From: Rhabditoides inermis
Taxonomy: Eukaryota; Nematoda; Chromadorea; Rhabditida; Rhabditidae
Assembly: GCA_963966185.1 (NCBI GenBank)
Contig: CAWZYM010000089.1
Coordinates: 186,001 to 250,000, forward strand
Length of the DNA: 64,000 nucleotides
Direction: 5' to 3'
Positions within the stretch are counted from its first letter, which is position 1. Each line of letters opens with the position of its first letter. Below the pieces are notes generated by a model. That model was not told where the DNA came from. It saw only the letters and a list, made by a program, of their open reading frames with translations, and searched no databases. Made by a program: the position numbers and the translations under genes. Shown one piece after another: positions 24,605-39,333 of this stretch.

Positions 24605-27600
24605 CCAATGAAGTGTACGGACACTTCACCAAATCTCATTAAAGTGCCCGGAAGAAGTGTCCGATAGCTAACTTGATTTTCAATCAAGTGTCCGGACACT
24701 TCACTGAACCTCAATCAAGTGTCCGAATGATGTGTCCGAAAACTCACCTGAACCTTAATCGACTGTCCGGACACATCACTGGACCTTAATCAAGTGTACA
24801 GATACTTCACTGAACCCCAATGAAGTGTACGGACACTTCACCAAACTTCATTAAAGTGCCCGTAAAAAGTGTCCGATAGCTAACCTGATCCTTAATGTCC
24901 GGACACTTCACTGAACCTCAATTAAGTGTCCGGACACTTCACTGAACCTCAATCAAGTGTCCAAATGATGTGTCCGATAACTGACCTGAACCTTAATCGA
25001 CTGTCCGGACACATCACTGGACCTTAATCAAGTGTCCGAACACTTTACTGAATTCCAATGAAGTGTACGGACACTTCACTAAACCTCATTAAAGTGTCCA
25101 GAAGAAGTGCCCGATAGCTAACTTGATTCTTAATCAAGTGTCCGGACACTTCACTGAACCTCAATCAAGTGTCCAAATGATGTGTCCAAAAACTCACCTG
25201 AACCTTAATCGACTGTCCGTACACATCACTGGACCTTAATCAAGTGTACAGATACTTCACTGAACCCCAATAAAGTGTACGGACACTTCACCAAACCTCA
25301 TTAAAGTGCCCGTAAAATGTGTCCGATAGCTAACCTGATCCTTAATGTCCGGACACTTCACTGAACTTCAATCAAGTGTCCGGACACTTCACTGAACCTC
25401 AATCAAGTGTCCAAATGATGTGTCCGATAACTCACCAGAACCTTAATCCACTGTCCGGACACATCACTGTACCTTAATCAAGTGTCCGGACACTTTACTG
25501 AACTCCAATAAAGTGTACGGACACTTCACCAAACATTATTAAAGTTCCCGTAAAAAGTGTCCGATAGCTAACCTGATCCTTAATCAAGTGTCCGGACACT
25601 TCACTGAACCTCAATCAAGTGTCCAAATGGTGTGTCCGATAACTCACCTGAACCTTAATCGACTGTCCGGACACATCACTGGACCTTAATCAAGTGTCCG
25701 GACACTTTACTGAACTCCAATAAAGTGTACGGACACTTCACTAAACCTCATTAAAGTGTCCAGAAGAAGTGCCCGATAGCTCCACTGATCCTCGATCGAG
25801 TGTCCGGACACTTGACTGAACCTCAATCAAAAGTCCGAATGATGTGTTAGAAAACTCACCTGAACCTTAATCGACTGTCCGGACACATCACTGGACCTTA
25901 ACCAAGTGTCCGTACACTTCACTGAACCCCAATGAAGTGTACGGACACTTCACCAAACCTCATTAAAGTGCCCGGAAGAAGTGTCCGATACCTCACCTGA
26001 TCCTTAATCAAGTGTCCGGACAGTTCACTGAACCTCAATCAAGTGTCCGAATGATGTGTACGATAACTGACCTAAACCTTAATCGACTGTCCGGACACAT
26101 CGCTGGACCTTAACCAAGTGTCCGTACACTTTACTGAATTCCAATGAAGTGTACGGACATTTCACTAAACTTTATTTAAGTGTCCGGAAGAAGTGTCCGA
26201 TAGCTCACCTGATCCTTAATCAAGGTCCGGACAGTTCACTGAACCTCAATCAAGTGTCCGGACAGTTCACTGAACCTCAATCAAGTGTCCGACTGAAGTG
26301 TCCGATAGCTAACCTGATCCTTAATCGACTGTCCGGACACATCACTGGACCCTAACCAAGTGTCCGTACACTTCACTGAATTCCAATGAAGTGTACGGAC
26401 ATTTCACTAAACTTTATTTAAGTGTCCGGAAGAAGTGTCCGATAGCTCACCTGATCCTTAATCGAGTGTCCGGACACCTCACTGAACCTCAATCAAGTGT
26501 CCGACTGAAGTGTCCGATAGCTAACCTGATCCTTAATCAAGTGTCCGGACACTTCACTGAACCTCAATCAAGTGTCCAAATGGTGTGTCCGATAACTCAC
26601 CTGAACCTTAATCGACTGTCTGGACACATCACTGGACCTTAATCAAGTGTCCGGACACTTAACTGAACTCCAATAAAGTGTACGGACACTTCACCAAACC
26701 TCATTAAAGAGCCCGTAAAATGTGTCCGGTAGCTAACCTGATCCTTAATGTCCGGACACTTCACTGAACTTCAATCAAGTGTCCGGACACTTCACTGAAC
26801 CTCAATCAAGTGTCCAAATGATGTGTCCAAAAACTCACCTGAACCTTAATCGACTGTCCGTACACATCACTGGACCTTAATCAAGTGTACAGATACTTCA
26901 CTGAACCCCAATAAAGTGTACGGACACTTCACCAAACCTCATTAAAGTGCCCGTAAAATGTGTCCGATAGCTAACCTGATCCTTAATGTCCGGACACTTC
27001 ACTGAACTTCAATCAAGTGTCCGGACACTTCACTGAACCTCAATCAAAAGTCCGAATGATGTGTCCGAAAACTCACCTGAACCTTAATCGACTGTCCGGA
27101 CACATCACTGGACCTTAATCAAGTGTCCGGACACTTAACTGAACTCCAATAAAGTGTACGGACACTTCACCAAACCTCATTAAAGTGCCCGTAAAATGTG
27201 TCCGATAGCTAACCTGATCCTTAATGTCCGAACACTTCACTGAACTTCAATCAAGTGTCCGGACACTTCACTGAACCTCAATCAAGTGTCCAAATGATGT
27301 GTCCGATAACTCACCAGAACCTTAATCCACTGTCCGGACACATCACTGGACCTTAATCAAGTGTACAGATACTTCACTGAACCCCAATGAAGTGTACGGA
27401 CACTTCACCAAACCTCATTAAAGTGCCCGGAAGAAGTGTCCGATACCTCACCTGATCCTTAATCAAGTGTCCGGACAGTTCACTGAACCTCAATAAAGTG
27501 TCCGAATGATGTGTCCGATAACTGACCTGAACCTTAATCGACTGTCCGGACACATCACTGGACCTTAACCAAGTGTCCGGACACTTTACTGAATTCCAAT

Positions 27601-29713
27601 GAAGTGTCCGGACACTTCACTGAACCTCAATCAAGTGTCCGAATGATGTGTCCAAAAACTCACCTGAACCTTAATCGACTGTCCGTACACATCACTGGAC
27701 CTTAATCAAGTGTACAGATACTTCACTGAACCCCAATGAAGTGTACGGACACTTCACCAAATCTCATTAAAGTGCCCGGAAGAAGTGTCCGAGCGCTAAC
27801 TTGATTTTCAATCAAGTGTCCGGACACTTCACTGAACCTCAATCAAGTGTCCGAATGATGTGTCCGAAAACTCACCTGAACCTTAATCGACTGTCCGGAC
27901 ACATCACTGGACCTTAATCAAGTGTACAGATACTTCACTGAACCCCAATGAAGTGTACGGACACTTCACCAAACTTCATTAAAGTGCCCGTAAAAAGTGT
28001 CCGATAGCTAACCTGATCCTTAATGTCCGGACACTTCACTGAACCTCAATCAAGTGTCCGGACACTTCACTGAACCTCAATCAAGTGTCCAAATGATGTG
28101 TCCGATAACTGACCTGAACCTTAATCGACTGTCCGGACACATCACTGGACCTTAATCAAGTGTCCGAACACTTTACTGAATTCCAATGAAGTGTACGGAC
28201 ACTTCACTAAACCTCATTAAAGTGTCCAGAAGAAGTGCCCGATAGCTAACTTGATTCTTAATCAAGTGTCCGGACACTTCACTGAACCTCAATCAAGTGT
28301 CCAAATGATGTGTCCAAAAACTCACCTGAACCTTAATCGACTGTCCGTACACATCACTGGACCTTAATCAAGTGTACAGATACTTCACTGAACCCCAATA
28401 AAGTGTACGGACACTTCACCAAACCTCATTAAAGTGCCCGTAAAATGTGTCCGATAGCTAACCTGATCCTTAATGTCCGGACACTTCACTGAACTTCAAT
28501 CAAGTGTCCGGACACTTCACTGAACCTCAATCAAAAGTCCGAATGATGTGTCCGAAAACTCACCTGAACCTTAATCGACTGTCCGGACACATCACTGGAC
28601 CTTAATCAAGTGTCCGAACACTTTACTGAATTCCAATGAAGTGTACGGACACTTCACTAAACCTCATTAAAGTGTCCAGAAGAAGTGCCCGATAGCTAAC
28701 TTGATTCTTAATCAAGTGTCCGGACACTTCACTGAACCTCAATCAAGTGTCCAAATGATGTGTCCAAAAACTCACCTGAACCTTAATCGACTGTCCGTAC
28801 ACATCACTGGACCTTAATCAAGTGTACAGATACTTCACTGAACCCCAATAAAGTGTACGGACACTTCACCAAACCTCATTAAAGTGCCCGTAAAATGTGT
28901 CCGATAGCTAACCTGATCCTTAATGTCCGGACACTTCACTGAACTTCAATCAAGTGTCCGGACACTTCACTGAACCTCAATCAAAAGTCCGAATGATGTG
29001 TCCGAAAACTCACCTGAACCTTAATCGACTGTCCGGACACATCACTGGACCTTAATCAAGTGTCCGGACACTTAACTGAACTCCAATAAAGTGTACGGAC
29101 ACTTCACCAAACCTCATTAAAGTGCCCGTAAAATGTGTCCGATAGCTAACCTGATCCTTAATGTCCGAACACTTCACTGAACTTCAATCAAGTGTCCGGA
29201 CACTTCACTGAACCTCAATCAAGTGTCCAAATGATGTGTCCGATAACTCACCAGAACCTTAATCCACTGTCCGGACACATCACTGGACCTTAATCAAGTG
29301 TACAGATACTTCACTGAACCCCAATGAAGTGTACGGACACTTCACCAAACCTCATTAAAGTGCCCGGAAGAAGTGTCCGATACCTCACCTGATCCTTAAT
29401 CAAGTGTCCGGACAGTTCACTGAACCTCAATAAAGTGTCCGAATGATGTGTCCGATAACTGACCTGAACCTTAATCGGCTGTCCGGACACATCACTGGAC
29501 CTTAACCAAGTGTCCGGACACTTTACTGAATTCCAATGAAGTGTACGGACACTTCACTGAACCTCATTAAAGTGTCCAGAAGAAGTGCCCGATAGCTAAC
29601 TTGATTCTTAATCAAGTGTCCGGACACTTCACTGAACCTCAATCAAGTGTCCGAATGATGTGTCCAAAAACTCACCTGAACCTTAATCGACTGTCCGTAC
29701 ACATCACTGGACC
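23700..29713. repeat. Super-repeat copy 3 (6,014 bp, one large deletion)
   Basis: Collinear with copy 2 at shift 12,523 up to about 26593 and at shift 8,106 afterwards, so 4,417 bp are missing (10,431 - 4,417 = 6,014). It retains only the first alternating 44/31 blocks (GTG at 26149 and 26391). It carries the class marker gtgtacgataac (a at 26060), shared with copies 4, 6 and 7 but not with 1, 2 and 5. Confidence 0.9.
26594..26620. other. 4,417-bp deletion junction in copy 3
   Basis: The left mark ccgataac (t at 26593) and the right mark ctgtctgg (t at 26621) come from monomers equivalent to about 14070 and 18515 of copy 2. The 27 bases between are common to both, across the end of an A and the start of a B monomer. 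The fusion keeps the monomer register, as homologous unequal exchange would. Confidence 0.87.
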
Positions 29714-32700
29714 ATAATCAAGTGTACAGATACTTCACTGAACCCCAATGAAGTGTACGGACACTTCACCAAATCTCATTAAAGTGCCCGGAAGAAGTGT
29801 CCGATAGCTAACCTGATCCTTAATGTCCGGACACTTCACTGAACTTCAATCAAGTGTCCGGACACTTCACTGAACCTCAATCAAGTGTCCAAATGGTGTG
29901 TCCGATAACTCACCTGAACCTTAATCGACTGTCCGGACACATCACTGCACCTTAATCAAGTGTCCGGACACTTTACTGAACTCCAATAAAGTGTACGGAC
30001 ACTTCACTAAACCTCATTAAAGTGTCCAGAAGAAGTGCCCGATAGCTCAACTGATCCTCGATCGAGTGTCCGGACACTTCACTGAACCTCAATAAAGTGT
30101 CCGAATGATGTGTCCAAAAACTCACCTGAACCTTAATCGACTGTCCGTACACATCACTGGACCTTAATCAAGTGTACAGATACTTCACTGAACCCCAATG
30201 AAGTGTACGGACACTTCACCAAACCTCATTAAAGTGCCCGGAAGAAGTGTCCGATACCTCACCTGATCCTTAATCAAGTGTCCGGACAGTTCACTGAACC
30301 TCAATAAAGTGTCCGAATGATGTGTCCGATAACTGACCTGAACCTTAATCGACTGTCCGGACACATCACTGGACCTTAACCAAGTGTCCGGACACTTTAC
30401 TGAATTCCAATGAAGTGTACGGACACTTCACTGAACCTCATTAAAGTGTCCAGAAGAAGTGCCCGATAGCTAACTTGATTCTTAATCAAGTGTCCGGACA
30501 CTTCACTGAACCTCAATCAAGTGTCCGAATGATGTGTCCAAAAACTCACCTGAACCTTAATCGACTGTCCGTACACATCACTGGACCTTAATCAAGTGTA
30601 CAGATACTTCACTGAACCCCAATGAAGTGTACGGACACTTCACCAAATCTCATTAAAGTGCCCGGAAGAAGTGTCCGATAGCTAACTTGATTTTCAATCA
30701 AGTGTCCGGACACTTCACTGAACCTCAATCAAGTGTCCGAATGATGTGTCCGAAAACTCACCTGAACCTTAATCGACTGTCCGGACACATCACTGGACCT
30801 TAATCAAGTGTACAGATACTTCACTGAACCCCAATGAAGTGTACGGACACTTCACCAAACTTCATTAAAGTGCCCGTAAAAAGTGTCCGATAGCTAACCT
30901 GATCCTTAATGTCCGGACACTTCACTGAACCTCAATTAAGTGTCCGGACACTTCACTGAACCTCAATCAAGTGTCCAAATGATGTGTCCGATAACTGACC
31001 TGAACCTTAATCGACTGTCCGGACACATCACTGGACCTTAATCAAGTGTCCGAACACTTTACTGAATTCCAATGAAGTGTACGGACACTTCACTAAACCT
31101 CATTAAAGTGTCCAGAAGAAGTGCCCGATAGCTAACTTGATTCTTAATCAAGTGTCCGGACACTTCACTGAACCTCAATCAAGTGTCCAAATGATGTGTC
31201 CAAAAACTCACCTGAACCTTAATCGACTGTCCGTACACATCACTGGACCTTAATCAAGTGTACAGATACTTCACTGAACCCCAATAAAGTGTACGGACAC
31301 TTCACCAAACCTCATTAAAGTGCCCGTAAAATGTGTCCGATAGCTAACCTGATCCTTAATGTCCGGACACTTCACTGAACTTCAATCAAGTGTCCGGACA
31401 CTTCACTGAACCTCAATCAAGTGTCCAAATGATGTGTCCGATAACTCACCAGAACCTTAATCCACTGTCCGGACACATCACTGTACCTTAATCAAGTGTC
31501 CGGACACTTTACTGAACTCCAATAAAGTGTACGGACACTTCACCAAACATTATTAAAGTTCCCGTAAAAAGTGTCCGATAGCTAACCTGATCCTTAATCA
31601 AGTGTCCGGACACTTCACTGAACCTCAATCAAGTGTCCAAATGGTGTGTCCGATAACTCACCTGAACCTTAATCGACTGTCCGGACACATCACTGGACCT
31701 TAATCAAGTGTCCGGACACTTTACTGAACTCCAATAAAGTGTACGGACACTTCACTAAACCTCATTAAAGTGTCCAGAAGAAGTGCCCGATAGCTCCACT
31801 GATCCTCGATCGAGTGTCCGGACACTTGACTGAACCTCAATCAAAAGTCCGAATGATGTGTTAGAAAACTCACCTGAACCTTAATCGACTGTCCGGACAC
31901 ATCACTGGACCTTAACCAAGTGTCCGTACACTTCACTGAACCCCAATGAAGTGTACGGACACTTCACCAAACCTCATTAAAGTGCCCGGAAGAAGTGTCC
32001 GATACCTCACCTGATCCTTAATCAAGTGTCCGGACAGTTCACTGAACCTCAATCAAGTGTCCGAATGATGTGTACGATAACTGACCTAAACCTTAATCGA
32101 CTGTCCGGACACATCGCTGGACCTTAACCAAGTGTCCGTACACTTTACTGAATTCCAATGAAGTGTACGGACATTTCACTAAACTTTATTTAAGTGTCCG
32201 GAAGAAGTGTCCGATAGCTCACCTGATCCTTAATCAAGGTCCGGACAGTTCACTGAACCTCAATCAAGTGTCCGGACAGTTCACTGAACCTCAATCAAGT
32301 GTCCGACTGAAGTGTCCGATAGCTAACCTGATCCTTAATCGACTGTCCGGACACATCACTGGACCCTAACCAAGTGTCCGTACACTTCACTGAATTCCAA
32401 TGAAGTGTACGGACATTTCACTAAACTTTATTTAAGTGTCCGGAAGAAGTGTCCGATAGCTCACCTGATCCTTAATCGAGTGTCCGGACACCTCACTGAA
32501 CCTCAATCAAGTGTCCGACTGAAGTGTCCGATAGCTAACCTGATCCTTAATCAAGTGTCCGGACACTTCACTGAACCTCAATCAAGTGTCCAAATGGTGT
32601 GTCCGATAACTCACCTGAACCTTAATCGACTGTCCGGACACATCACTGGACCTTAATCAAGTGTCCGGACACTTTACTGAACTCCAATAAAGTGTACGGA

Positions 32701-35700
32701 CACTTCACTAAACCTCATTAAAGTGTCCAGAAGAAGTGCCCGATAGCTCAACTGATCCTCGATCGACTGTCCGGACACATCACTGGACCTTAATCAAGTG
32801 TCCGGACACTTTACTGAACTCCAATAAAGTGTACGGACACTTCACTAAACCTCATTAAAGTGTTCAGAAGAAGTGCCCGATAGCTCAACTGTTCCTCGAT
32901 CGAGTGTCCGGACACTTCACTGAACCTCAATCAAAAGTCCGAATGATGTGTACGAAAACTCACCTGAACCTTAATCCACTGTCCGGACACATCACTGTAC
33001 CTTAATCAAGTGTCCGGACACTTTACTGAACTCCAATAAAGTGTACGGACACTTCACCAAGCATTATTAAAGTTCCCGTGAAAAGTGTCCGATAGCTAAC
33101 CTGATCCTTAATCAAGTGTCCGGACACTTCACTGAACCTCAATCAAGTGTCCAAATGGTGTGCCCGATAACTCACCTGAACCTTAATCGACTGTCCGGAC
33201 ACATCACTGGACCTTAATCAAGTGTCCGGACACTTTACTGAACTCCAATAAAGTGTACGGACACTTCACTAAACCTCATTAAAGTGTCCAGAAGAAGTGC
33301 CCGATAGCTCAACTGATCTTCGATCGAGTGTCCGGACACTTCACTGAACCTCAATCAAAAGTCCGAATGATGTGTACGAAAACTCACCTGAACCTTAATC
33401 GACTGTCCGGACACATCACTGGACCTTAACCAAGTGTCCGTACACTTCACTGAACCCCAATGAAGTGTACGGACACTTCACCAAACCTCATTAAAGTGCC
33501 CGGAAGAAGTGTCCGATACCTCACCTGATCCTTAATCAAGTGTCCGGACAGTTCACTGAACCTCAATCAAGTGTCCGAATGATGTGTCCGATAACTGACC
33601 TAAACCTTAATCGACTGTCCGGACACATCGCTGGACCTTAACCAAGTGTCCGTACACTTTACTGAATTCCAATGAAGTGTACGGACATTTCACTAAACTT
33701 TATTTAAGTGTCCGGAAGAAGTGTCCGATAGCTCACCTGATCCTTAATCAAGTGTCCGGACAGTTCACTGAACCTCAATCAAGTGTCCGACTGAAGTGTC
33801 CGATAGCTAACCTGATCCTTAATCGACTGTCCGGACACATCACTGGACCCTAACCAAGTGTCCGTACACTTTACTGAATTTCAATGAAGTGTGCAGACAT
33901 TTCACTAAACTTTATTTAAGTGTCCGGAAGAAGTGTCCGATAGCTCACCTGATCCTTAATCGAGTGTCAGGACACCTCACTGAACCTCACTCAAGTGTCC
34001 GACTGAAGTGTCCGATAGCTAACCTGATCCTTAATCAAGTGTCCGGACACTTCACTGAACCTCAATCAAGTGTCCAAATGGTGTGTCCGATAACTCACTT
34101 GAACCTTAATCGACTGTCCGGACACATCACTGGACCTTAATCAAGTGTCCGGACACTTTACTGAACTCCAATAAAGTGTACGGACACTTCACTAAACCTC
34201 ATTAAAGTGTCCAGAAGAAGTGCCCGTTAGCTCAACTGATCCTCGATCGAGTGTTCGGACACTTCACTGAACCTCAATCAAGTGTCCGACTGAAGTGTCC
34301 GATAGCTAACCTGATCCTTAATCAAGTGTCCGGACACTTCACTGAACCTCAATCAAGTGTCCAAATGGTGTGTCCGATAACTCACCTGAACCTTAATCGA
34401 CTGTCCGGACACATCACTGGACCTTAATCAAGTGTACGGACACTTCACTAAACCTCATTAAAGTGTCCAGAAGAAGTGCCCGATAGCTCAACTGATCCTT
34501 GATCGAGTGTCCGGACACTTCACTGAACCTCAATCAAAAGTCCGAATGATGTGTACGAAAACTCACCTGAACCTTAATCGACTGTCCGGACACATCACTG
34601 GACCTTAACCAAGTGTCCGTACACTTCACTGAACCCCAATGAAGTGTATGGACACTTCACCAAACCTCTTTAAAGTGCCCGGAAGAAGTGTCCGATACCT
34701 CACCTGATCCTTAATCAAGTGTCCGGACAGTTCACTGAACCTCAATCAAGTGTCCGAATGATGTGTCCGATAACTGACCTAAACCTTAATCGACTGTCCG
34801 GACACATCACTGGACCTTAACCAAGTGTCCGTACACTTTACTGAATTCCAATGAAGTGTACGGACATTTCACTAAACTTTATTTAAGTGTCCGGAAGAAG
34901 TGTCCGATAGCTCACCTGATCCTTAATCAAGTGTCCGGACAGTTCACTGAACCTCAATCAAGTGTCCGGACAGTTCACTGAACCTCAATCAAGTGTCCGA
35001 CTGAAGTGTCCGATAGCTAACCTGATCCTTAATCGACTGTCCGGACACATCACTGGACCCTAACCAAGTGTCCGTACACTTTACTGAATTCCAATGAAGT
35101 GTACGGACATTTCACTAAACTTTATTTAAGTGTCCGGAAGAAGTGTCCGATAGCTCACCTGATCCTTAATCGAGTGTCCGGACACCTCACTGAACCTCAA
35201 TCAAGTGTCCGACTGAAGTGTCCGATAGCTAACCTGATCCTTAATCAAGTGTCCGGACACTTCACTGAACCTCAATCAAGTGTCCAAATGGTGTGTCCGA
35301 TAACTCACCTAAACCTTAATCGACTGTCCGGACACATCACTGGACCTTAATCAAGTGTCCGGACACTTTACTGAACTCCAATAAAGTGTACGGACACTTC
35401 ACTAACCCTTTATTAAAGTGTCCAGAAGAAGTGCCCGATAGCTCAACTGATCCTCGATCGACTGTCCGGACACATCACTGGACCTTAATCAAGTGTCCGG
35501 ACACTTTACTGAACTCCAATAAAGTGTACGGACACTTCACTAAACCTCATTAAAGTGTTCAGAAGAAGTGCCCGATAGCTCAACTGTTCCTCGATCGAGT
35601 GTCCGGACACTTCACTGAACCTCAATCAAAAGTCCGAATGATGTGTACGAAAACTCACCTGAACCTTAATCCACTGTACGGACACATCACTGTACCTTAA

Positions 35701-36457
35701 TCAAGTGTCCGGACACTTTACTGAACTCCAATAAAGTGTACGGACACTTCACCAAGCATTATTAAAGTTCCCGTGAAAAGTGTCCGATAGCTAACCTGAT
35801 CCTTAATCAAGTGTCCGGACACTTCACTGAACCTCAATCAAGTGTCCAAATGGTGTGTCCGATAACTCACCTGAACCTTAATCGACTGTCCGGACACATC
35901 ACTGGACCTTAATCAAGTGTCCGGACACTTTACTGAACTCCAATAAAGTGTACGGACACTTCACTAAACCTCATTAAAGTGTCCAGAAGAAGTGCCCGAT
36001 AGCTCAACTGATCCTCGATCGAGTGTCCGGACACTTCACTGAACCTCAATCAAAAGTCCGAATGATGTGTACGAAAACTCACCTGAACCTTAATCGACTG
36101 TCCGGACACATCACTGGACCTTAACCAAGTGTCCGTACACTTCACTGAACCCCAATGAAGTGTACGGACACTTCACCAAACCTCATTAAAGTGCCCGGAA
36201 GAAGTGTCCGATACCTCACCTGATCCTTAATCAAGTGTCCGGACAGTTCACTGAACCTCAATCAAGTGTCCGAATGATGTGTCCGATAACTGACCTAAAC
36301 CTTAATCGACTGTCCGGACACATCGCTGGACCTTAACCAAGTGTCCGTACACTTTACTGAATTCCAATGAAGTGTACGGACATTTCACTAAACTTTATTT
36401 AAGTGTCCGGAAGAAGTGTCCGATAGCTCACCTGATCCTTAATCAAGTGTCCGGACA

Positions 36458-36484
36458 GTTCACTGAACCTCAATCAAGTGTCCA
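36458..36484. other. 4,845-bp duplication junction in copy 4
   Basis: The left part ends with gacagttcact of an F monomer; the right part begins tccaaatgg, matching 31636. The shared stretch between hides the exact crossover. A private g-to-a change (ggtatgtcc, a at 36491) lies seven bases to the right. Confidence 0.85.
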
Positions 36485-39274
36485 AATGGTATGTCCGATA
36501 ACTCACCTGAACCTTAATCGACTGTCCGGACACATCACTGGACCTTAATCAAGTGTCCGGACACTTTACTGAACTCCAATAAAGTGTACGGACACTTCAC
36601 TAAACCTCATTAAAGTGTCCAGAAGAAGTGCCCGATAGCTCCACTGATCCTCGATCGAGTGTCCGGACACTTGACTGAACCTCAATCAAAAGTCCGAATG
36701 ATGTGTTAGAAAACTCACCTGAACCTTAATCGACTGTCCGGACACATCACTGGACCTTAACCAAGTGTCCGTACACTTCACTGAACCCCAATGAAGTGTA
36801 CGGACACTTCACCAAACCTCATTAAAGTGCCCGGAAGAAGTGTCCGATACCTCACCTGATCCTTAATCAAGTGTCCGGACAGTTCACTGAACCTCAATCA
36901 AGTGTCCGAATGATGTGTCCGATAACTGACCTAAACCTTAATCGACTGTCCGGACACATCGCTGGACCTTAACCAAGTGTCCGTACACTTTACTGAATTC
37001 CAATGAAGTGTACGGACATTTCACTAAACTTTATTTAAGTGTCCGGAAGAAGTGTCCGATAGCTCACCTGATCCTTAATCAAGGTCCGGACAGTTCACTG
37101 AACCTCAATCAAGTGTCCGGACAGTTCACTGAACCTCAATCAAGTGTCCGACTGAAGTGTCCGATAGCTAACCTGATCCTTAATCGACTGTCCGGACACA
37201 TCACTGGACCCTAACCAAGTGTCCGTACACTTCACTGAATTCCAATGAAGTGTACGGACATTTCACTAAACTTTATTTAAGTGTCCGGAAGAAGTGTCCG
37301 ATAGCTCACCTGATCCTTAATCGAGTGTCCGGACACCTCACTGAACCTCAATCAAGTGTCCGACTGAAGTGTCCGATAGCTAACCTGATCCTTAATCAAG
37401 TGTCCGGACACTTCACTGAACCTCAATCAAGTGTCCAAATGGTGTGTCCGATAACTCACCTGAACCTTAATCGACTGTCCGGACACATCACTGGACCTTA
37501 ATCAAGTGTCCGGACACTTTACTGAACTCCAATAAAGTGTACGGACACTTCACTAAACCTCATTAAAGTGTCCAGAAGAAGTGCCCGATAGCTCAACTGA
37601 TCCTCGATCGACTGTCCGGACACATCACTGGACCTTAATCAAGTGTCCGGACACTTTACTGAACTCCAATAAAGTGTACGGACACTTCACTAAACCTCAT
37701 TAAAGTGTTCAGAAGAAGTGCCCGATAGCTCAACTGTTCCTCGATCGAGTGTCCGGACACTTCACTGAACCTCAATCAAAAGTCCGAATGATGTGTACGA
37801 AAACTCACCTGAACCTTAATCCACTGTCCGGACACATCACTGTACCTTAATCAAGTGTCCGGACACTTTACTGAACTCCAATAAAGTGTACGGACACTTC
37901 ACCAAGCATTATTAAAGTTCCCGTGAAAAGTGTCCGATAGCTAACCTGATCCTTAATCAAGTGTCCGGACACTTCACTGAACCTCAATCAAGTGTCCAAA
38001 TGGTGTGTCCGATAACTCACCTGAACCTTAATCGACTGTCCGGACACATCACTGGACCTTAATCAAGTGTCCGGACACTTTACTGAACTCCAATAAAGTG
38101 TACGGACACTTCACTAAACCTCATTAAAGTGTCCAGAAGAAGTGCCCGATAGCTCAACTGATCTTCGATCGAGTGTCCGGACACTTCACTGAACCTCAAT
38201 CAAAAGTCCGAATGATGTGTACGAAAACTCACCTGAACCTTAATCGACTGTCCGGACACATCACTGGACCTTAACCAAGTGTCCGTACACTTCACTGAAC
38301 CCCAATGAAGTGTACGGACACTTCACCAAACCTCATTAAAGTGCCCGGAAGAAGTGTCCGATACCTCACCTGATCCTTAATCAAGTGTCCGGACAGTTCA
38401 CTGAACCTCAATCAAGTGTCCGAATGATGTGTCCGATAACTGACCTAAACCTTAATCGACTGTCCGGACACATCGCTGGACCTTAACCAAGTGTCCGTAC
38501 ACTTTACTGAATTCCAATGAAGTGTACGGACATTTCACTAAACTTTATTTAAGTGTCCGGAAGAAGTGTCCGATAGCTCACCTGATCCTTAATCAAGTGT
38601 CCGGACAGTTCACTGAACCTCAATCAAGTGTCCGACTGAAGTGTCCGATAGCTAACCTGATCCTTAATCGACTGTCCGGACACATCACTGGACCCTAACC
38701 AAGTGTCCGTACACTTTACTGAATTTCAATGAAGTGTACAGACATTTCACTAAACTTTATTTAAGTGTCCGGAAGAAGTGTCCGATAGCTCACCTGATCC
38801 TTAATCGAGTGTCAGGACACCTCACTGAACCTCACTCAAGTGTCCGACTGAAGTGTCCGATAGCTAACCTGATCCTTAATCAAGTGTCCGGACACTTCAC
38901 TGAACCTCAATCAAGTGTCCAAATGGTGTGTCCGATAACTCACTTGAACCTTAATCGACTGTCCGGACACATCACTGGACCTTAATCAAGTGTCCGGACA
39001 CTTTACTGAACTCCAATAAAGTGTACGGACACTTCACTAAACCTCATTAAAGTGTCCAGAAGAAGTGCCCGTTAGCTCAACTGATCCTCGATCGAGTGTT
39101 CGGACACTTCACTGAACCTCAATCAAGTGTCCGACTGAAGTGTCCGATAGCTAACCTGATCCTTAATCAAGTGTCCGGACACTTCACTGAACCTCAATCA
39201 AGTGTCCAAATGGTGTGTCCGATAACTCACCTGAACCTTAATCGACTGTCCGGACACATCACTGGACCTTAATC

Positions 39275-39333
39275 AAGTGTACGGACACTTCACTAAACCT
39301 CATTAAAGTGTCCAGAAGAAGTGCCCGATAGCT
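39275..39333. other. 4,588-bp deletion junction in copy 4 (same as in copy 1)
   Basis: The 59-base interval and both flanks match 10102-10160. Since copies 1 and 4 are separated by two copies without this deletion, one deletion event was probably spread by later exchange. Just downstream, copy 4 has also lost one 238-bp HOR that copy 1 keeps. Confidence 0.87.
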
